Counted from the first letter of the stretch, positions 24,155-34,760 are shown. The stretch is DNA of 64,000 bases from Aureobasidium sp. EXF-3400 (GCA_024195585.1 SWBL01000015.1:62001-126000); one strand, 5' to 3'. Program-made: numbers and translations. Notes: generated by a model not told the origin, from the sequence alone.

Positions 24155-24610
24155 GCTGACCTTCTTGTGCTTGTGAAAGGGTAGGTACTACTTTGTTACT
24201 CACTGTTGTGATGGAACATGGAAAGAGAGACATGTGTCGTTCATGCGATGATTTCCAGCGCCAAGCCGAGGGGCATCTTGCGAGCAAGCCGAAGGTATAC
24301 ATTGCTCGAATCATGGTCAACACGATATATATACATTGTCGCCCTTGGTGGCTGACAATGACAATTAATGTGCATCTAAATTACCTATCTCGCGCGCTGA
24401 TTTTGACATGTAATAGCACATTTAATAGTCAACCCAAGAGGAGCACTGTGAGGAGCTTGGCCTCTTGATGTGGGGGAAGCTATGAACACTTCGGAGATAA
24501 GTTTAATTCCCCGTGATTTATTCTACGGGGTTTCTCAACGTTGCAACCAGTTTTTGTCATGAAAGTTGATTATTCGTTATACATCGTAGCAATGTTTGCT
24601 ATCATATGGC
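24155..24610. other. Intergenic: CorA copy 2 promoter and SDR 3' end
   Basis: No gene is seen. A short perfect hairpin (ccccgt at 24509-24514 pairing with acggggt-proximal acgggg at 24525-24530, 10-nt loop) lies about 80 nt beyond the SDR stop and may be part of its 3' end. Confidence 0.4.
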
Positions 24611-25633
24611 TTAGGTACCAGTCTGGATGAGGTATCCACCGTCTACGGGGACGTTCTGGCCGTTGAGGTATTGGCACGATGCAGCGAAAAGCACAGCAGC
24701 AGCCATGTCAGACTCTTTGCCAGGTCTCTGCGAAGGCAAGTCTCCCTTGTGTTCTTTGGGAAGCTCGCTCTTCTGGTCATCCTTGCTCTCACCAGTGGTC
24801 ATCTCAGAGGGGAAGACACCCGGGGCGATGGCATTGACACGGATCTTGAGGCCACTGCTCTGGATTTCTGAGGAGAGCATCTTGTTGAGGTGAACCATAG
24901 CACCTTTTGAGGCATTGTAGTTGAAGTGGCCTTGAGAGATGCGAACAAGACCGGAAATGGAAGAGATGTTGATGATGGTACTGGACCAGCCGTGTGTACG
25001 CTCAGTGGACTTCTGGAGAAGGGGCAAAAAGGCGGTGCTAAGGAAGAAGGGTGCAATGACATTTGTGGTGTAGAGGTCACTCCAGTCCTCGAAACTATGA
25101 TAGAGATTAGTCACAAGTCAGCTGAGTGGGACGATATGATCTTACGTATCCTCATCGAAGAGGTTCTTCTTCATCTCCTCGGCGTTCTTGCCGTCAGGAG
25201 TGAGCTTACCAGCGTCGATGCCGGCGTCTATGGATGATTAGTTTTGGTTCATTCAAGGGTTTACGTGCTGACATACTGTTGAATAGAATGTCAAGGAATC
25301 CCTCCTTGGTCTCAATCTCCTTGACGAGCTTCTCGATCTCACTCTTCTTTGTGACGTCGCCAACGAGAGGGATGATTTCGCCCGAGATGTCCTTGCCGTA
25401 GGTCTGCTGAACAGTCTTGAGCTTCTCCTCGGTACGGCCGACAATGTAGACCTTGGCTCCGTTGACGGCGAGTGCTTGAGTGGCCTACAGGCGTGAGTAC
25501 ATCGCGTTACAGATGCTGTTCAATTTGCTGTAATAATTACCATCAAGCCAATGCCGGAGCCACCACCAGTGACCAGAGCGACCTTGCCCTTAACGTCAAA
25601 GACATTGCTGAGTTGGAAGTTGCTGTTTGACAT
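24611..25633 (-). CDS. Short-chain dehydrogenase/reductase
   Basis: Exons on the minus strand are 25541-25633, 25277-25484, 25146-25227 and 24611-25094 (288 aa). This is a classical SDR. It has the Rossmann motif TGGGSGIG near residue 24, and NNAG is formed only across the second intron (LFN-NAG). The active-site Ser is in NISSISG and the YNASK Tyr/Lys pair follows about 15 residues later. PGVFPSEMTTG leads into a lid region and the C-terminus is VPVDGGYLIQTGT. NAD(P)H-dependent reduction of a ketone or 3-oxoacyl substrate is expected; specificity is not visible. It lies 4 kb beyond the PKS regulator, separated from it by the CorA pair, so membership in the PKS cluster is doubtful. Introns show CTAAC/CTAAT branch sites. 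Confidence 0.87.
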
Positions 25634-26306
25634 TTTGATTGAGATTGTGTTGAGTGTCGTTCCTCGTGGCAAGAAAGGTGAGAGAAGGTATTTAAGCTCG
25701 AGGTATGATGATCTGTTTATGGAAGCTGCAAGTGACGTTTTGGTGACGATCCTTCCTCAAAACTGGTGGGGCATGTTGGTTATCAGCGTCTGGCTCACTA
25801 TTCATCACAAATAAATGCATGTTTAGCAGAAAATGCATATCTGATCTTGATATAGGTACGTATCACGCCTTCAATTGCTCGAGGAATATATGCACATTCA
25901 GTATGAGATGCCCTGTACGTTCCGCTCCACTTTTTTCCTGTGACCTTGATATTTCTCCTCTGAGTAAGAAGAGCAGTACACTGCCCACCTCGTCTTCCTA
26001 CTCTGCTGGTCACGGCCGTCTTGCTCCATAGGCTGAGTGTTGCCGCCAACTCTCGTTACGGCTGGTTGACGCTGGTTGCTGTGATGCACCAGCCAGCTCA
26101 CTGTTCTCAGTGACTGCTGTGCTCTTCTTCTGCGCAATCGGTGGGGTATGGCTTTCGAGCATACTATGTGTCCTAATTGAAGTCCTGTGCTGCCGACTCA
26201 ATGTTTTGTAGAGCTCTTCCTTGCTCCGGGTAGACCATATGGTGTAATGAAGTCTTCTTTCCCCATCGAGAATCGATTGTCTCGCGTTCAATGGCATTAG
26301 ACAAAA
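25634..26306. other. Intergenic, possible extra exons of unknown gene
   Basis: This region holds the SDR promoter. On the minus strand, frames at about 26010-26297 and 25898-26137 are open and could be 3' exons of the small gene that starts at 26639, but I could not find a convincing splice chain and do not call them. Confidence 0.35.
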
Positions 26307-26639
26307 TCAGAGCTCTCCCAGAGACATGCACCACGCGCTCCTGCCACTAGCAGCATCCGACTCTTTGACTCCATCATCCAAAACAGCCAATGCGGCACTA
26401 TGTTCCAGCTCTTGTGCCGGTTCTCTGCTTGCCACACTTTTAACATCCTGCATCTGTGTATCCTCAAGCCCACTAGCTTCGAGCGTGTCATCATTCGTCT
26501 TGACTTTCTTCAACGTAGGCGCGGCATCGGTGACGGCTTCGATTTGATCGTGGGAACGTTTTGCTGCAAGCGTAGGTGAGTGTGGCATGGCGTTTTCAAG
26601 TGCAGGTTCCGAGACGGAAATTTGTGTTGATTGAGCCAT
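26307..26639 (-). CDS. Hypothetical small acidic protein
   Basis: A single open frame of 110 codons begins MAQSTQISVSEPALENAMPH and includes a KRSHDQIE segment and a basic PTLKKVKTNDD stretch that could be a nuclear signal. An acidic Gln/Glu region follows. I do not recognise the family. The composition is protein-like, but downstream frames are open too, so the true gene may continue through introns and end elsewhere. The start is the first Met after upstream stops. Confidence 0.4.
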   Translation of the reverse strand: MAQSTQISVSEPALENAMPHSPTLAAKRSHDQIEAVTDAAPTLKKVKTNDDTLEASGLEDTQMQDVKSVASREPAQELEHSAALAVLDDGVKESDAASGRSAWCMSLGEL

Positions 26640-27220
26640 CGTATCTGCGTCAATGGGTAGGTGTAGGGTAATTGGTAGACAATGTGAATGCGAGACAGAC
26701 GCGAACGGCCATCTTGTCGCGTCGCGGACTTTAGTCCAATCTATGACGAGATGTTTGCTGAACGAGCAAACTGTCGCGCACTGGAGCTGCCACCATGACC
26801 CTGGCTAGTGACAAATCACCTCGGCGACGACTACATTCACATTCGTTTATCCATTCTGATGTATGTATGTGGGGACGAGGAGAGAACTTTTCAGTCCACA
26901 CATTCGGTAATGAGATCAGCCATCGACGGTCAAAGAAGGTCGTCAATTTCTTTTCCCTTCATCGCTAAGAGTATCTTCATGGTATTCTGAAGGAGTATCG
27001 ACAATACCGAAGAACGATAAACGGTTTCATCTAATAAGACAGACAAACAATCTAGCTACATAGAACGAGGCCAGCTTTTAGCACAGAAACGCCGAAGAAC
27101 CAAACCATGGATATCTAACAACCAGAAAACACGCAAACCATGGAACGAAAGAAACCTATTAAATGTACAGTGTATAAGGCATGGCCAAAAAGAAGGCATT
27201 TACTCCCCGTTCGTCAGATA
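26640..27220. other. Intergenic, no gene seen
   Basis: The 5' flank of the small hypothetical gene and the 3' flank of the GPI-type protein gene lie here, both on the minus strand. No coherent frame or repeat stands out. Confidence 0.5.
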
Positions 27221-29106
27221 TCATATCCACAGGAGAAAGATTGGCGCAAGGAACGACCAGATCGCCGAATTAGTAGCAAATGTAACAGGTGCAGCCGCAC
27301 CACTTTGTGTGGCAACTGCCTGAGCCACACTCGTGGCACCGTTAGCTGTGTTGGAAGCAGACGATGAACCCCTGTTGTTACTACTGCTGCTTGAAATCTT
27401 CTTGCCACTACCGCTGTTCGACGGTGAAATAGCAGGAGAAGCAGTGATAGCAGATGAATCAACAGCACGAGTGGGATTCCATTTCGAGGCGCTTTCTTCA
27501 GCATTAGAAGAAGAAGCAGCAGATCCAGAACCAAAAACAGACTCAGATCCAGGCTCAGAGTCAGAGCCAGAGTCAGAGCTTGAGCCAGAGCCAGAGCCAG
27601 ACCCGCCTCCAAGGCCGCTGAGAATGGCACCGGCCATGCCAGTGACCGAATCGGTGCCAACATGCTGTCCAGAAAACACAATTGCTGTTGTCACAGCATC
27701 TGCAGTCAATGTCGCTGTCGAAGCATCCTCTGCTGATGGCGAAGGCTTGGCAGATTCATAGACTGCGGTGACACCAGTAGAGATCGGTCGTGTAGTCGTG
27801 CTAGGTGCGCCTGTCTCAGCGCTGGATGCTGGACTAGCATCTCCATCTCCGTTGACACGACCTCCCCAGTTCGCTGTTGGCGTAGCGAGCTCAGTGCCTG
27901 TAAGCATTGGCGTCAGAACTCTCGGTGGATCGTATGCTCCGCTTAGGTTCGGGTCCGCTCCGCAGCTTGCACTGATCCATGGCTGTTGCATACTGATCAA
28001 CCTTGGTGGCAGTAATATGACGGGATGACAAGGATCATCACGGTACATCGCATTTGCCGCGTTGATGGGGTTATCAGGCCAGTAAACGTATCCAGAAATC
28101 GCAGAGCAGTTCTGTCCCACTTCGTCAAAATTCACAGACTTCGGTGGAGGTTGTGTTGTCACGGCTGATCCCATCATCCTGTATGTCGAGCCTTCAGAGA
28201 CGTAGTCAGATTCGTACTGTGTCAAGGTGGTGATGGGCCGTGCAGTCGTGATCTCTGAAGCGTCAAAGCCTATGGTCGTACTAGTCCAGGCGTCCCCTAT
28301 TTGGCCACATCTGTTGCTTGCGACCAACGAACTGAAGGCCATGTATACACTTGGCGAAGTAAAAGTGAAGCCCTCCGCGTTGACGCTTGTACTAGGTTGA
28401 CCGGGAGCTGGTGCAGTTGGTGTTGCTTGATCTGGCCAGAAATAGAAGTCGATTGTGCCTGCTGTCATATAGCAGGAGCTACAACATGGCGGCTTCGGTG
28501 TGTACGCGCGAATGGCATATTGTGTATCTGGTCAGAATCAGCACCTTGCGTTACACGTCTTTGAACGAGGTTTTATGCTCGAACCACGCGATGGACCCTG
28601 GACTAGTCTTATATAAGAAGTAGAATGGAGCCCAATAACGTAGTATCATAGCAAAACATGGCTGGAAGCATAGAAAGAATGGACAAGGCATGAAAATAAG
28701 AACGAGGTTTGCGAACAAGGATAGAAACAAAGCAAGTCAAGAAGAAACAGGATGAGAGACTCCGATCTCCATGATAACACTTACACAAAAAAGTACTGGT
28801 CCAGTAGGTTTGGGAGGTGACAGATCCTGTCAGGTCCCCCAGAGAATCAGTCGGTCCAAAACCTTCATACCAAGTCCACCTGCTGGTAGCAATCTCGGTA
28901 CTCTGATATGTCGCGACGAAACTGTTCAACTGCGCTGAGCAATAACTTTCAAGAGACGCAGAATTGCTCATGGAAGCATCAGCGTCTACATTGGTGCCAT
29001 TGTCGTCCCTCTCCGTCCCATTGGGAAACGTCGGGCTGTTGGCGACAGTGTGTCCGATGAGAACAGGCAACACCAACAAGGGCGACAGCGACAACACCCG
29101 GCGCAT
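27221..29106 (-). CDS. Secreted Ser/Thr-rich protein, probable GPI-anchored cell-surface protein
   Basis: Exons 28785-29106 and 27221-28527 give 542 aa. The N-terminus is a signal peptide (MRRVLSLSPLLVLPVLIGH). The ectodomain has Cys residues and Asn-glycosylation sequons, and PKPPCCSSC lies just after the intron. A Ser/Thr/Ala-rich stalk includes a Ser-Gly/Ser-Asp run (about residues 425-455). The last 16 residues (SAIWSFLAPIFLLWI preceded by small residues) look like a GPI-attachment signal. The predicted intron is 257 nt, much longer than others here; it may hide a small exon or be two introns. Donor GTAAGT and acceptor CAG are good and the frame is preserved. Role unknown; a cell-wall or surface protein is inferred. 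Confidence 0.62.
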
Positions 29107-29832
29107 TGATGGCTGTGAACAGAGCGGTCGCAGCGCTCGCGCGCGTTAGGTGGAGGTGAGAGCGTCCTTCCCCACTAAAATTGAGCCAGTCGTTCGGTAG
29201 ACGGCTCCAGATCAGAGGAACTGTTGGTTACGAGAAAGTGCCAAGTGCTGGCGCGTTGTAGTGTCGTAAATAGAAGACTCGGCCGAATGAGCGCGATGGC
29301 CAAGAGCGAACCAGAATGATGGAAGAGCAGGTCTGGTGGGGCTGAAGTTGAGAGCAGCACCGAGTTGTTGTTGAGATGCGACGAACTCGTGCTGTGAGTC
29401 GTGGCGGGTGTCGAAGAGAAAATGTAAGGTCGAGACTGTTTCAATTTCTCGCGATCATGGGAACGGCGTTCAGATAAGATCCCCTTTCTGGCGTTGAAGC
29501 CAGCCGTGTTCCAAAGTTAAACCGCACATCAACACAAGTTGAAGAAAAAGATGACGAGGCCTTTCCACTCATTTGTGCTCTACCAACGCTTTAGGAGGAC
29601 AGTCACGACTTCGACCTCGATACACTCGTTCAAGTGATATATCGGGCTCTGTTTTATCTCGAGCGAGCTTCGTGTTTTGCACGTCGGTCCCGGTTCAAGA
29701 CCAGGACCATGCTCGAGTCGCGAAGTATGTGAGCGCGTGCGAACCACATGGCGAGGAGCGCGTGCGATGCGAAGATAAAATACTAACCAGATGAATTCTG
29801 CTTCATCAACCAATACCAGCCCAGCTGGCTAA
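29107..29832. other. Intergenic: promoter of the surface-protein gene, tRNA upstream region
   Basis: No gene is supported. Frames at 29175-29444 and 29580-29813 (minus strand) are low-complexity or lack context. Confidence 0.5.
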
Positions 29833-29923
29833 TCTTCATTGGTCTAGTGGTCATGATTTCCGCTTGTCAAGAGTAAAACCTCGTCAAGCGCGGGAGACCA
29901 GGGTTCGATTCCCTGATGGAGAG
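29833..29923 (+). tRNA. tRNA-Asp (anticodon GTC) with a 19-nt intron
   Basis: Acceptor stem TCTTCAT pairs with ATGGAGA (one G-U), with discriminator G at 29923. The A box lies in GGTCTAGTGGT and the B box is GGTTCGATTCC. The anticodon GTC is at 29866-29868. The anticodon stem closes (C-G, G-C, C-G, C-G, U-G) only if 19 nt at 29870-29888, immediately 3' of position 37, are removed; this is the canonical site of nuclear tRNA introns. A run of T follows at 29929. Confidence 0.93.
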
Positions 29924-29928
29924 CTCAC

Positions 29929-29934
29929 TTTTTT
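29929..29934 (+). terminator. RNA polymerase III terminator (T6)
   Basis: A run of six T begins five nucleotides after the tRNA-Asp 3' end, the usual Pol III termination signal. Confidence 0.8.
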
Positions 29935-30202
29935 GTTTTTGCCGGTCAAAGGGTAGCCATCCTTTTGTTGCTTGCTGCATCAATTCATCACTCTAGATGC
30001 AATCCTCCTTCATCCGATGCTTATGACAAAGACGTCCCTGGACCGTCTTGTTCCCGAGAAGGATTTCAAAAATGCTTATATCCGCATGAGGATTCGCTGA
30101 TCACAATCCACTTGCAGACCAACAAGTCAAATATAAGGTAAGGCTGTCGAATTAGAAGAACATTGCTCGTAATCTCCAAACTCACCTCTTCATACGATCA
30201 TC

Positions 30203-30943
30203 ATGAAATTGATCCCTACCTTCTTCCTCCGCACAAGCATACGCATTCTTCTTTTACAATCCTTCCTCGCTTGGCTATGGCTACACCTCGACAAACTCCC
30301 TTTGTCAACTCCAATCAATCTTGCCATTGGAACTGCAATCGGCACTGTCGTCAACACTCTGAAGAATACTCTAGATGATAGCATTGGTTTCATTTTGCCA
30401 TGGGACACACCATACTTCCTACCTATGCTTTTGGACGAATACATCATTACAACTATGCCTGACCTAGCTATTCTACTAGGCGAATCGCCATGTTCGACGC
30501 GTATAGCAAAGAAACATCCCAAGACTGGTATCTGTGAGCCTGAACTGGCTTATGCTTGTTTACAGCATGCTGCAGGATTCGAGACTGGAAGATTGAGTTT
30601 GGAGTTTCTGGGGGCTTGTCATGAAGATTATGGTATTTCTCCAGCTAAAGCTCGCAAGCATCATGATAGATGCCATACACAGAGCAAAGAATCCGACTGG
30701 TTGGGTTTACTTGCTTGCACGCGGGCAAAAGAGCAGATTGAGAGAAAAAAGGAAGTCTGCTTTCATATACCACCATTGATGGACTGCACGATACAGTACT
30801 CGAAATGGGAGGAATTGGGCTGGTTTAGTGGGAATGAGAATCTGACACGAGGAGCTTGTGGCAGAAGGGTGTTGGGAGATACGTATATAGATGATCGGTT
30901 CGAAGGTTTCAGACCTGTCATGACGGTGACGGAGACGGGATAG
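30203..30943 (+). CDS. Hypothetical Cys-containing protein with hydrophobic N-terminus
   Basis: A single-exon frame of 246 aa. The N-terminus MKLIPTFFLRTSIRILLLQS is hydrophobic and could be a signal sequence or anchor, followed by a second hydrophobic stretch near residues 38-50. The rest contains about eleven Cys in loosely paired positions (CEPELAYACLQ, ACHEDYG, CFHIPPLMDC) and an acidic/basic surface pattern. TATA-like ATATAAGG lies at 30131-30138, some 65 nt before the ATG. I do not recognise the family. The protein could be secreted or in the endomembrane system. Confidence 0.5.
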   Translation: MKLIPTFFLRTSIRILLLQSFLAWLWLHLDKLPLSTPINLAIGTAIGTVVNTLKNTLDDSIGFILPWDTPYFLPMLLDEYIITTMPDLAILLGESPCSTRIAKKHPKTGICEPELAYACLQHAAGFETGRLSLEFLGACHEDYGISPAKARKHHDRCHTQSKESDWLGLLACTRAKEQIERKKEVCFHIPPLMDCTIQYSKWEELGWFSGNENLTRGACGRRVLGDTYIDDRFEGFRPVMTVTETG

Positions 30944-31096
30944 AAGGACCTAGCTTGTGCAGAAGATCAATATTTCACCCTCATGCAACTATACACTTCT
31001 CACCTGTACTATATGAATGGAGCCGTACTGATGGTTTCGATACTTGACTCATCCCCTATCTGAGCATTATCTTGCATGTTTGATGCACCTCCTTAC

Positions 31097-31390
31097 TCAT
31101 TCTCTCAAGGCTCTCCTCACCCTTTTGAACTCCATCCCTTCTCTTGGCTCTGCAGTCTTCCACACCACCACACCTGCGACTAGCAACAATAGAGAAAACT
31201 CCCAGCCGAAGCCTCTCGAATACACGAGGATTGAGTTCAAGACTGTGATGGCAAAGAAAAGGCGGATGTCTGTTGTGTAGGAGGTAGAGGTCGTGCGTGT
31301 TACGTAGGTGAAGAGAGGAACGCGGTAGGGTGCATCGGTCGTTGAGGGAGCGGAGGAAGGTGGTGATGGCGGAGACTCATGGCCCAACAT
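31097..31390 (-). CDS. Hypothetical small membrane protein
   Basis: A 97-aa frame starts MLGHESPPSPPSSAPSTTDA; an upstream Met at 31558 extends it by 56 less protein-like residues. It has a Pro/Ser-rich head, then two hydrophobic segments (around LFFAITVLNSILVY and FSLLLLVAGVVVW) and a basic tail ending RRALRE. That layout fits a hairpin membrane protein with a cytosolic basic tail. Family unknown. It is convergent with the preceding gene (153-bp gap). Confidence 0.4.
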   Translation of the reverse strand: MLGHESPPSPPSSAPSTTDAPYRVPLFTYVTRTTSTSYTTDIRLFFAITVLNSILVYSRGFGWEFSLLLLVAGVVVWKTAEPREGMEFKRVRRALRE

Positions 31391-31674
31391 GAGTGCGGAT
31401 ATTGAAGATGGTAGGATCGAGGAGTGAAGGTGAGTTGAGTGAGTGTCTTGCTGTCGCAGCAGATAGAATAAGACCCTCAAATCGTAAACACCGACTAACG
31501 CCGTACTACCATCGGAGCACCCCTCTATCCGAAAACAACAGTAACCTATGCTAAGCATGTTAATTCTCCGAGATCGAGTTTCTAGATCATTGTCATCGTC
31601 TGTTTGACCACCGTTTCCTCCAGGTTATCACCTTATATACAACTGTAACCGTTCCTCAATTCGTAACCATCATT

Positions 31675-32160
31675 ATGGTGCTGGAAGCTGGCTACCCAAA
31701 CACAACAGGCTTCCGCAAAGTCGTCAAAGCAACAATCTTAGTAAAGAAGAAGCCAGGCCTAAGCGATGCAGATTTCATATCACACTACAACACAAAGCAC
31801 GCAGAGATGGCCAAAGGAGTATTGATCAAGCACGGGTGTATAACATACAGTCTCGTAAGCACTCATCTACCGTACATACTTCATCAAACTCAACTAACGT
31901 AAGTCATAAAACAGACATATCATCTTCAACGCGACAGAAACATAATGCAAGATATGCTAAAAGGCAAAGCGAATCTCTTGCCTTATGATGCCATCTGCAC
32001 GTTTGTTTTTGCTGATTACATGTCTTTTGCGCGCTTCATGTATGATCCGGCTAGCAAGGCTTTGACGGGTGATCATGATAACTTCATGGTCGAGGAGGAG
32101 ATGAAGATGATGGTTGGAGACGAGTACATGGTCATTGAGGATGGAAAGATGGTCTCGTGA
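31675..32160 (+). CDS. EthD-domain protein (dimeric alpha/beta barrel)
   Basis: Exons 31675-31854 and 31915-32160 give 141 aa. KATILVKKKPGLSDADFISH, followed by the HYNTKHAEMAKGVLIKH region, is the EthD pattern, and the second exon gives DAICTFVFADYMSFARFMYD and a C-terminal acidic helix. EthD proteins are ferredoxin-like dimers. In fungi some act as polyketide decarboxylases or cyclases and many are unassigned. The intron (60 nt, branch CAACTAAC) joins in phase 0. It is 11 kb from the PKS regulator and beyond other unrelated genes, so a link to that cluster is speculative. It converges with the p24 gene (200-bp gap). Confidence 0.83.
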
Positions 32161-32360
32161 GGCGGCCCTGTCCTGTGGAGGAAGAGAATCTGAGGGATCC
32201 ACGGAGTATGACATCGCATGGCAGGGGATTGACTGAAGGTTGCGAACGGATGAGGTTGGAGTGAAAGTATGATACAGCATCAAGGGGCATGACAAGCATA
32301 TAAAGCGTTTCTTCTTTTTTGTGTATATGTTCGCGAACTCTGTGCTTGGCTGCGATTGCT

Positions 32361-33176
32361 CTAGAGGTAACCTGGAATATCCATGTCAGCATTTTGCCAG
32401 TTCCGAGGAAGCATTGGAATAGGAACCCACCCTTGCGTCCAGTCTGGAAGAACATTCTGACGATAAAGACCTGCATACCAGCCATGGCGACCATCATCAG
32501 ACTCTCGATGATGGAGAAGTTGAAGATTCTCTGCTCAGTGCTTCTGACGGTGGAAAAGTTTCTGTTCTCGCGGGTTCTGAAGTATTTCTGCTGGCGGGTG
32601 ATTGTGCTGAGCTGGCCACTAAGCTTGAGGACCGAGTTCTCGAGAGCGGAGGTCTGTTCGATGTTGGCGCCCTGCTTGGAGGGGATGCTGGCAGCGCGGG
32701 GCTCGTTCTCGATGGAGATCTCGAAGTCGATCATCTTGTCGGCAAAGGTGCTGATGCTGTTGTCAAAGCAGAAACGGTACTCGCCGGCCTCGTTGGCAGT
32801 GAAGACAAAGTCGCCCTGGCGTTCCTTGGTACCGTCGAGAATGGTCTTTTCCCTGCCGGGCTCTGAGCTAGGTCCGTGGACTGCGTAGTCGACTGCGATG
32901 GCGTGTTAAACTTGGGTAATCGTGAGACGAGCGGGATTATCATGTACCATCGAATGAGCCACCTGATTGGACCTGGATTTCGTGTTAGTACGAGAAAGCT
33001 TCCAGCAGATAGACACGACGTACAGCAAAGTAGAAGGCGACCTTTGCGCCCTTCTGCTCAATGTGCGAGTAGAAGCACTCCTTTCCATTTGGTGGGAGCT
33101 TGTATGTCAAAGCAGTCGCCGACACAAAAGAGGTCAGGAAGCCCAAGAGACCGAGCAGGGCGAATAGAGGTGCCAT
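32361..33176 (-). CDS. p24/emp24-family COPII/COPI cargo receptor
   Basis: Exons on the minus strand are 33024-33176, 32948-32972, 32431-32892 and 32361-32371 (216 aa). It has a signal peptide (about residues 1-20) and a GOLD domain with the disulfide pair in KECFYSH and EYRFCFD. A lumenal coiled coil (about 130-170) precedes one membrane helix (about 180-205: SLMMVAMAGMQVFIVRMFF). The short cytosolic tail is FFQTGRKGYL, where FF and the C-terminal hydrophobics are typical ER-exit signals. p24 proteins cycle between ER and Golgi and help sort GPI-anchored cargo. The last coding exon is only 11 nt and supplies the GYL end; reading through that 59-nt intron would add a non-family tail of over 60 residues. 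An alternative start lies three codons upstream (33185). Confidence 0.88.
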
Positions 33177-33786
33177 GTCGAACAAGCTTGCGACAGGTCG
33201 ATGTGAGTTGCGACAGCAAGGATGTTATTGTTCAAATGTTGCTCCGTGAGCTTTACGGACACGCTTCAGGGATGCATCGAGCACAGACCCCCTGTCGCCA
33301 GCCAAAGCTGGGGCACTTCTTTCTTCTCCTTTATGCGCGGCCATTCAACTGTTCGAATATAAGTATATTTAGGAATTGTTCTCGGGGAGAGAGAGATCCA
33401 TCCTATAGAATACAGTCAGGCTAAGATGAAAGCTGTCCCAAAAGCACAGGAAGAGAGACGCGATGTCTGGAAATCTCTAGCAGCTATCGATGGACGGTGA
33501 ACGGAATCACATCGACGACCATTGTGGTGGGCAACTGTTGTCATTCCTAACATGGCTCTTTTCCTCGTGATGATGACTAGAAAATACTGCAAGACTCTCT
33601 TCGTGAGTTGTTCGACACGATTGTAGGCCTAGAATCGTCTTTACAACCAAGCTTTGCCACGAATCCTTCGATACGTACGAGTAGTGGAGCCACATTCAGA
33701 CCGTGTTTCTAACATGATCCCATAACTTGCGACAACACACATATTCATCAGTACAACACTCTCACCTGGAAAAGCTACAAGCAACT
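33177..33786. other. Intergenic: p24 promoter and next gene's promoter
   Basis: A divergent spacing of 610 bp between the p24 gene and the small gene at 33787. No gene, RNA or repeat recognised. Confidence 0.5.
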
Positions 33787-34182
33787 ATGGCATCCCCGGC
33801 CTTGAGCAAAATCTATCCTTCTATCGACACAACCAAGTACCATCTTTGCCAGACCTACGAAGATGTAAAGCACTTCGCCCGACATCACGAAAATCCCAAC
33901 ACAATCCTCGGTCGTCTGGACTCTGGTTTTGGCTTCTTTGCTGGAGACACCTTGACAGGACCAAAAGACACTCTGGTTGCCATTTGCGGCCTTGCTGCCA
34001 TCGACGAGATTCTGCCCAAAATTGAGGAGGCCGAGAAACTGGATGACGAGGACAGCAGAACTGAAGAGGAAAAGGAAGCAGAAGCTTGGGAGGGTGTGAG
34101 GAGACTCGAGAAGTTCAACAAGGGGATTAACGAGGGGAAGAAGAAGGAAGATTGGGATGGGGACCTTGGAGAGTGGAAGTAG
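33787..34182 (+). CDS. Hypothetical acidic protein, 131 aa
   Basis: A single open frame of 131 aa, starting MASPALSKIYPSIDTTKYHL. The first 75 residues look globular (YEDVKHFARHHENP, GFFAGDTLTGPKD). The C-terminal 55 are strongly charged (EEAEKLDDEDSRTEEEKE, then KGINEGKKKEDWDG), suggesting a helical or disordered acidic tail. I chose this Met over one 20 codons upstream because the intervening residues resemble untranslated leader. Function unknown. It converges with the next gene at a 44-bp gap. Confidence 0.6.
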   Translation: MASPALSKIYPSIDTTKYHLCQTYEDVKHFARHHENPNTILGRLDSGFGFFAGDTLTGPKDTLVAICGLAAIDEILPKIEEAEKLDDEDSRTEEEKEAEAWEGVRRLEKFNKGINEGKKKEDWDGDLGEWK

Positions 34183-34226
34183 AACGCTGATCTGGACATC
34201 TGAGCAGGTCAATTTATCATACTCGC

Positions 34227-34760
34227 TCATGGAGTATCTTGACCCTCACACTGTTCTACCGGATCCCTTCCACCGACTTCCTTGACATTTCCCAGCTTGA
34301 TCATTCCTTCGTAGAACTCCCATCGCGTGTCCATGGCCTCCTTCACCCATCCCCAAGCCGTGTTACACAACATCACATCTTCCATATCTGGTTGCACAAT
34401 CGCATGGAGCAATTGCTCGTTCGCCCCCATCTGCACCAACGCGCTTGTCCAGTCATCTTCAATCATGCCCACGTCGATTTGTCTGGCCAATGGTGCGATG
34501 TAGTTTATCGCGTAGGTTTTCAGGCATAAACATGGATGGGGTCTTGTGTTGTAGGCTTTGTGTATGGCAGATGCTATATCAAGTAAGAGACCGGCTTGAG
34601 TGAGCGCGAAGACCGAGTTGAGAGAGGTAGGACATGCTTTGAGGTCGGGCCATGGTACTGCTTCTTCTTCGACCATGATGGTGGCAGCTTCTTGGAAATC
34701 TGTATGGGCCGAGCCTGGGGAGATATCTTGTCGTGGTGATGTGGCTTTCTGGATCTTCAT
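34227..34760 (-). CDS. Hypothetical protein, 177 aa
   Basis: A single open frame of 177 aa from MKIQKATSPRQDISPGSAHT. The middle part is Ala/Leu/Ile-rich and probably helical (FALTQAGLLLDIASAIHKAY, CLKTYAINYIAPLARQID). The last third has AWGWVKEAMDTRWEFYEGMI. There is no signal peptide or clear membrane helix. I do not recognise it. The minus-strand gene converges with the preceding small gene. The amino-acid texture favours a real gene, but an extra exon cannot be excluded. Confidence 0.5.
   Translation of the reverse strand: MKIQKATSPRQDISPGSAHTDFQEAATIMVEEEAVPWPDLKACPTSLNSVFALTQAGLLLDIASAIHKAYNTRPHPCLCLKTYAINYIAPLARQIDVGMIEDDWTSALVQMGANEQLLHAIVQPDMEDVMLCNTAWGWVKEAMDTRWEFYEGMIKLGNVKEVGGRDPVEQCEGQDTP

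Noticed and set aside
24509..24530. Short GC hairpin as a possible mobile-element end
   Set aside because: It is a single 6-bp stem with no partner repeat or target duplication; more likely part of a 3' end.
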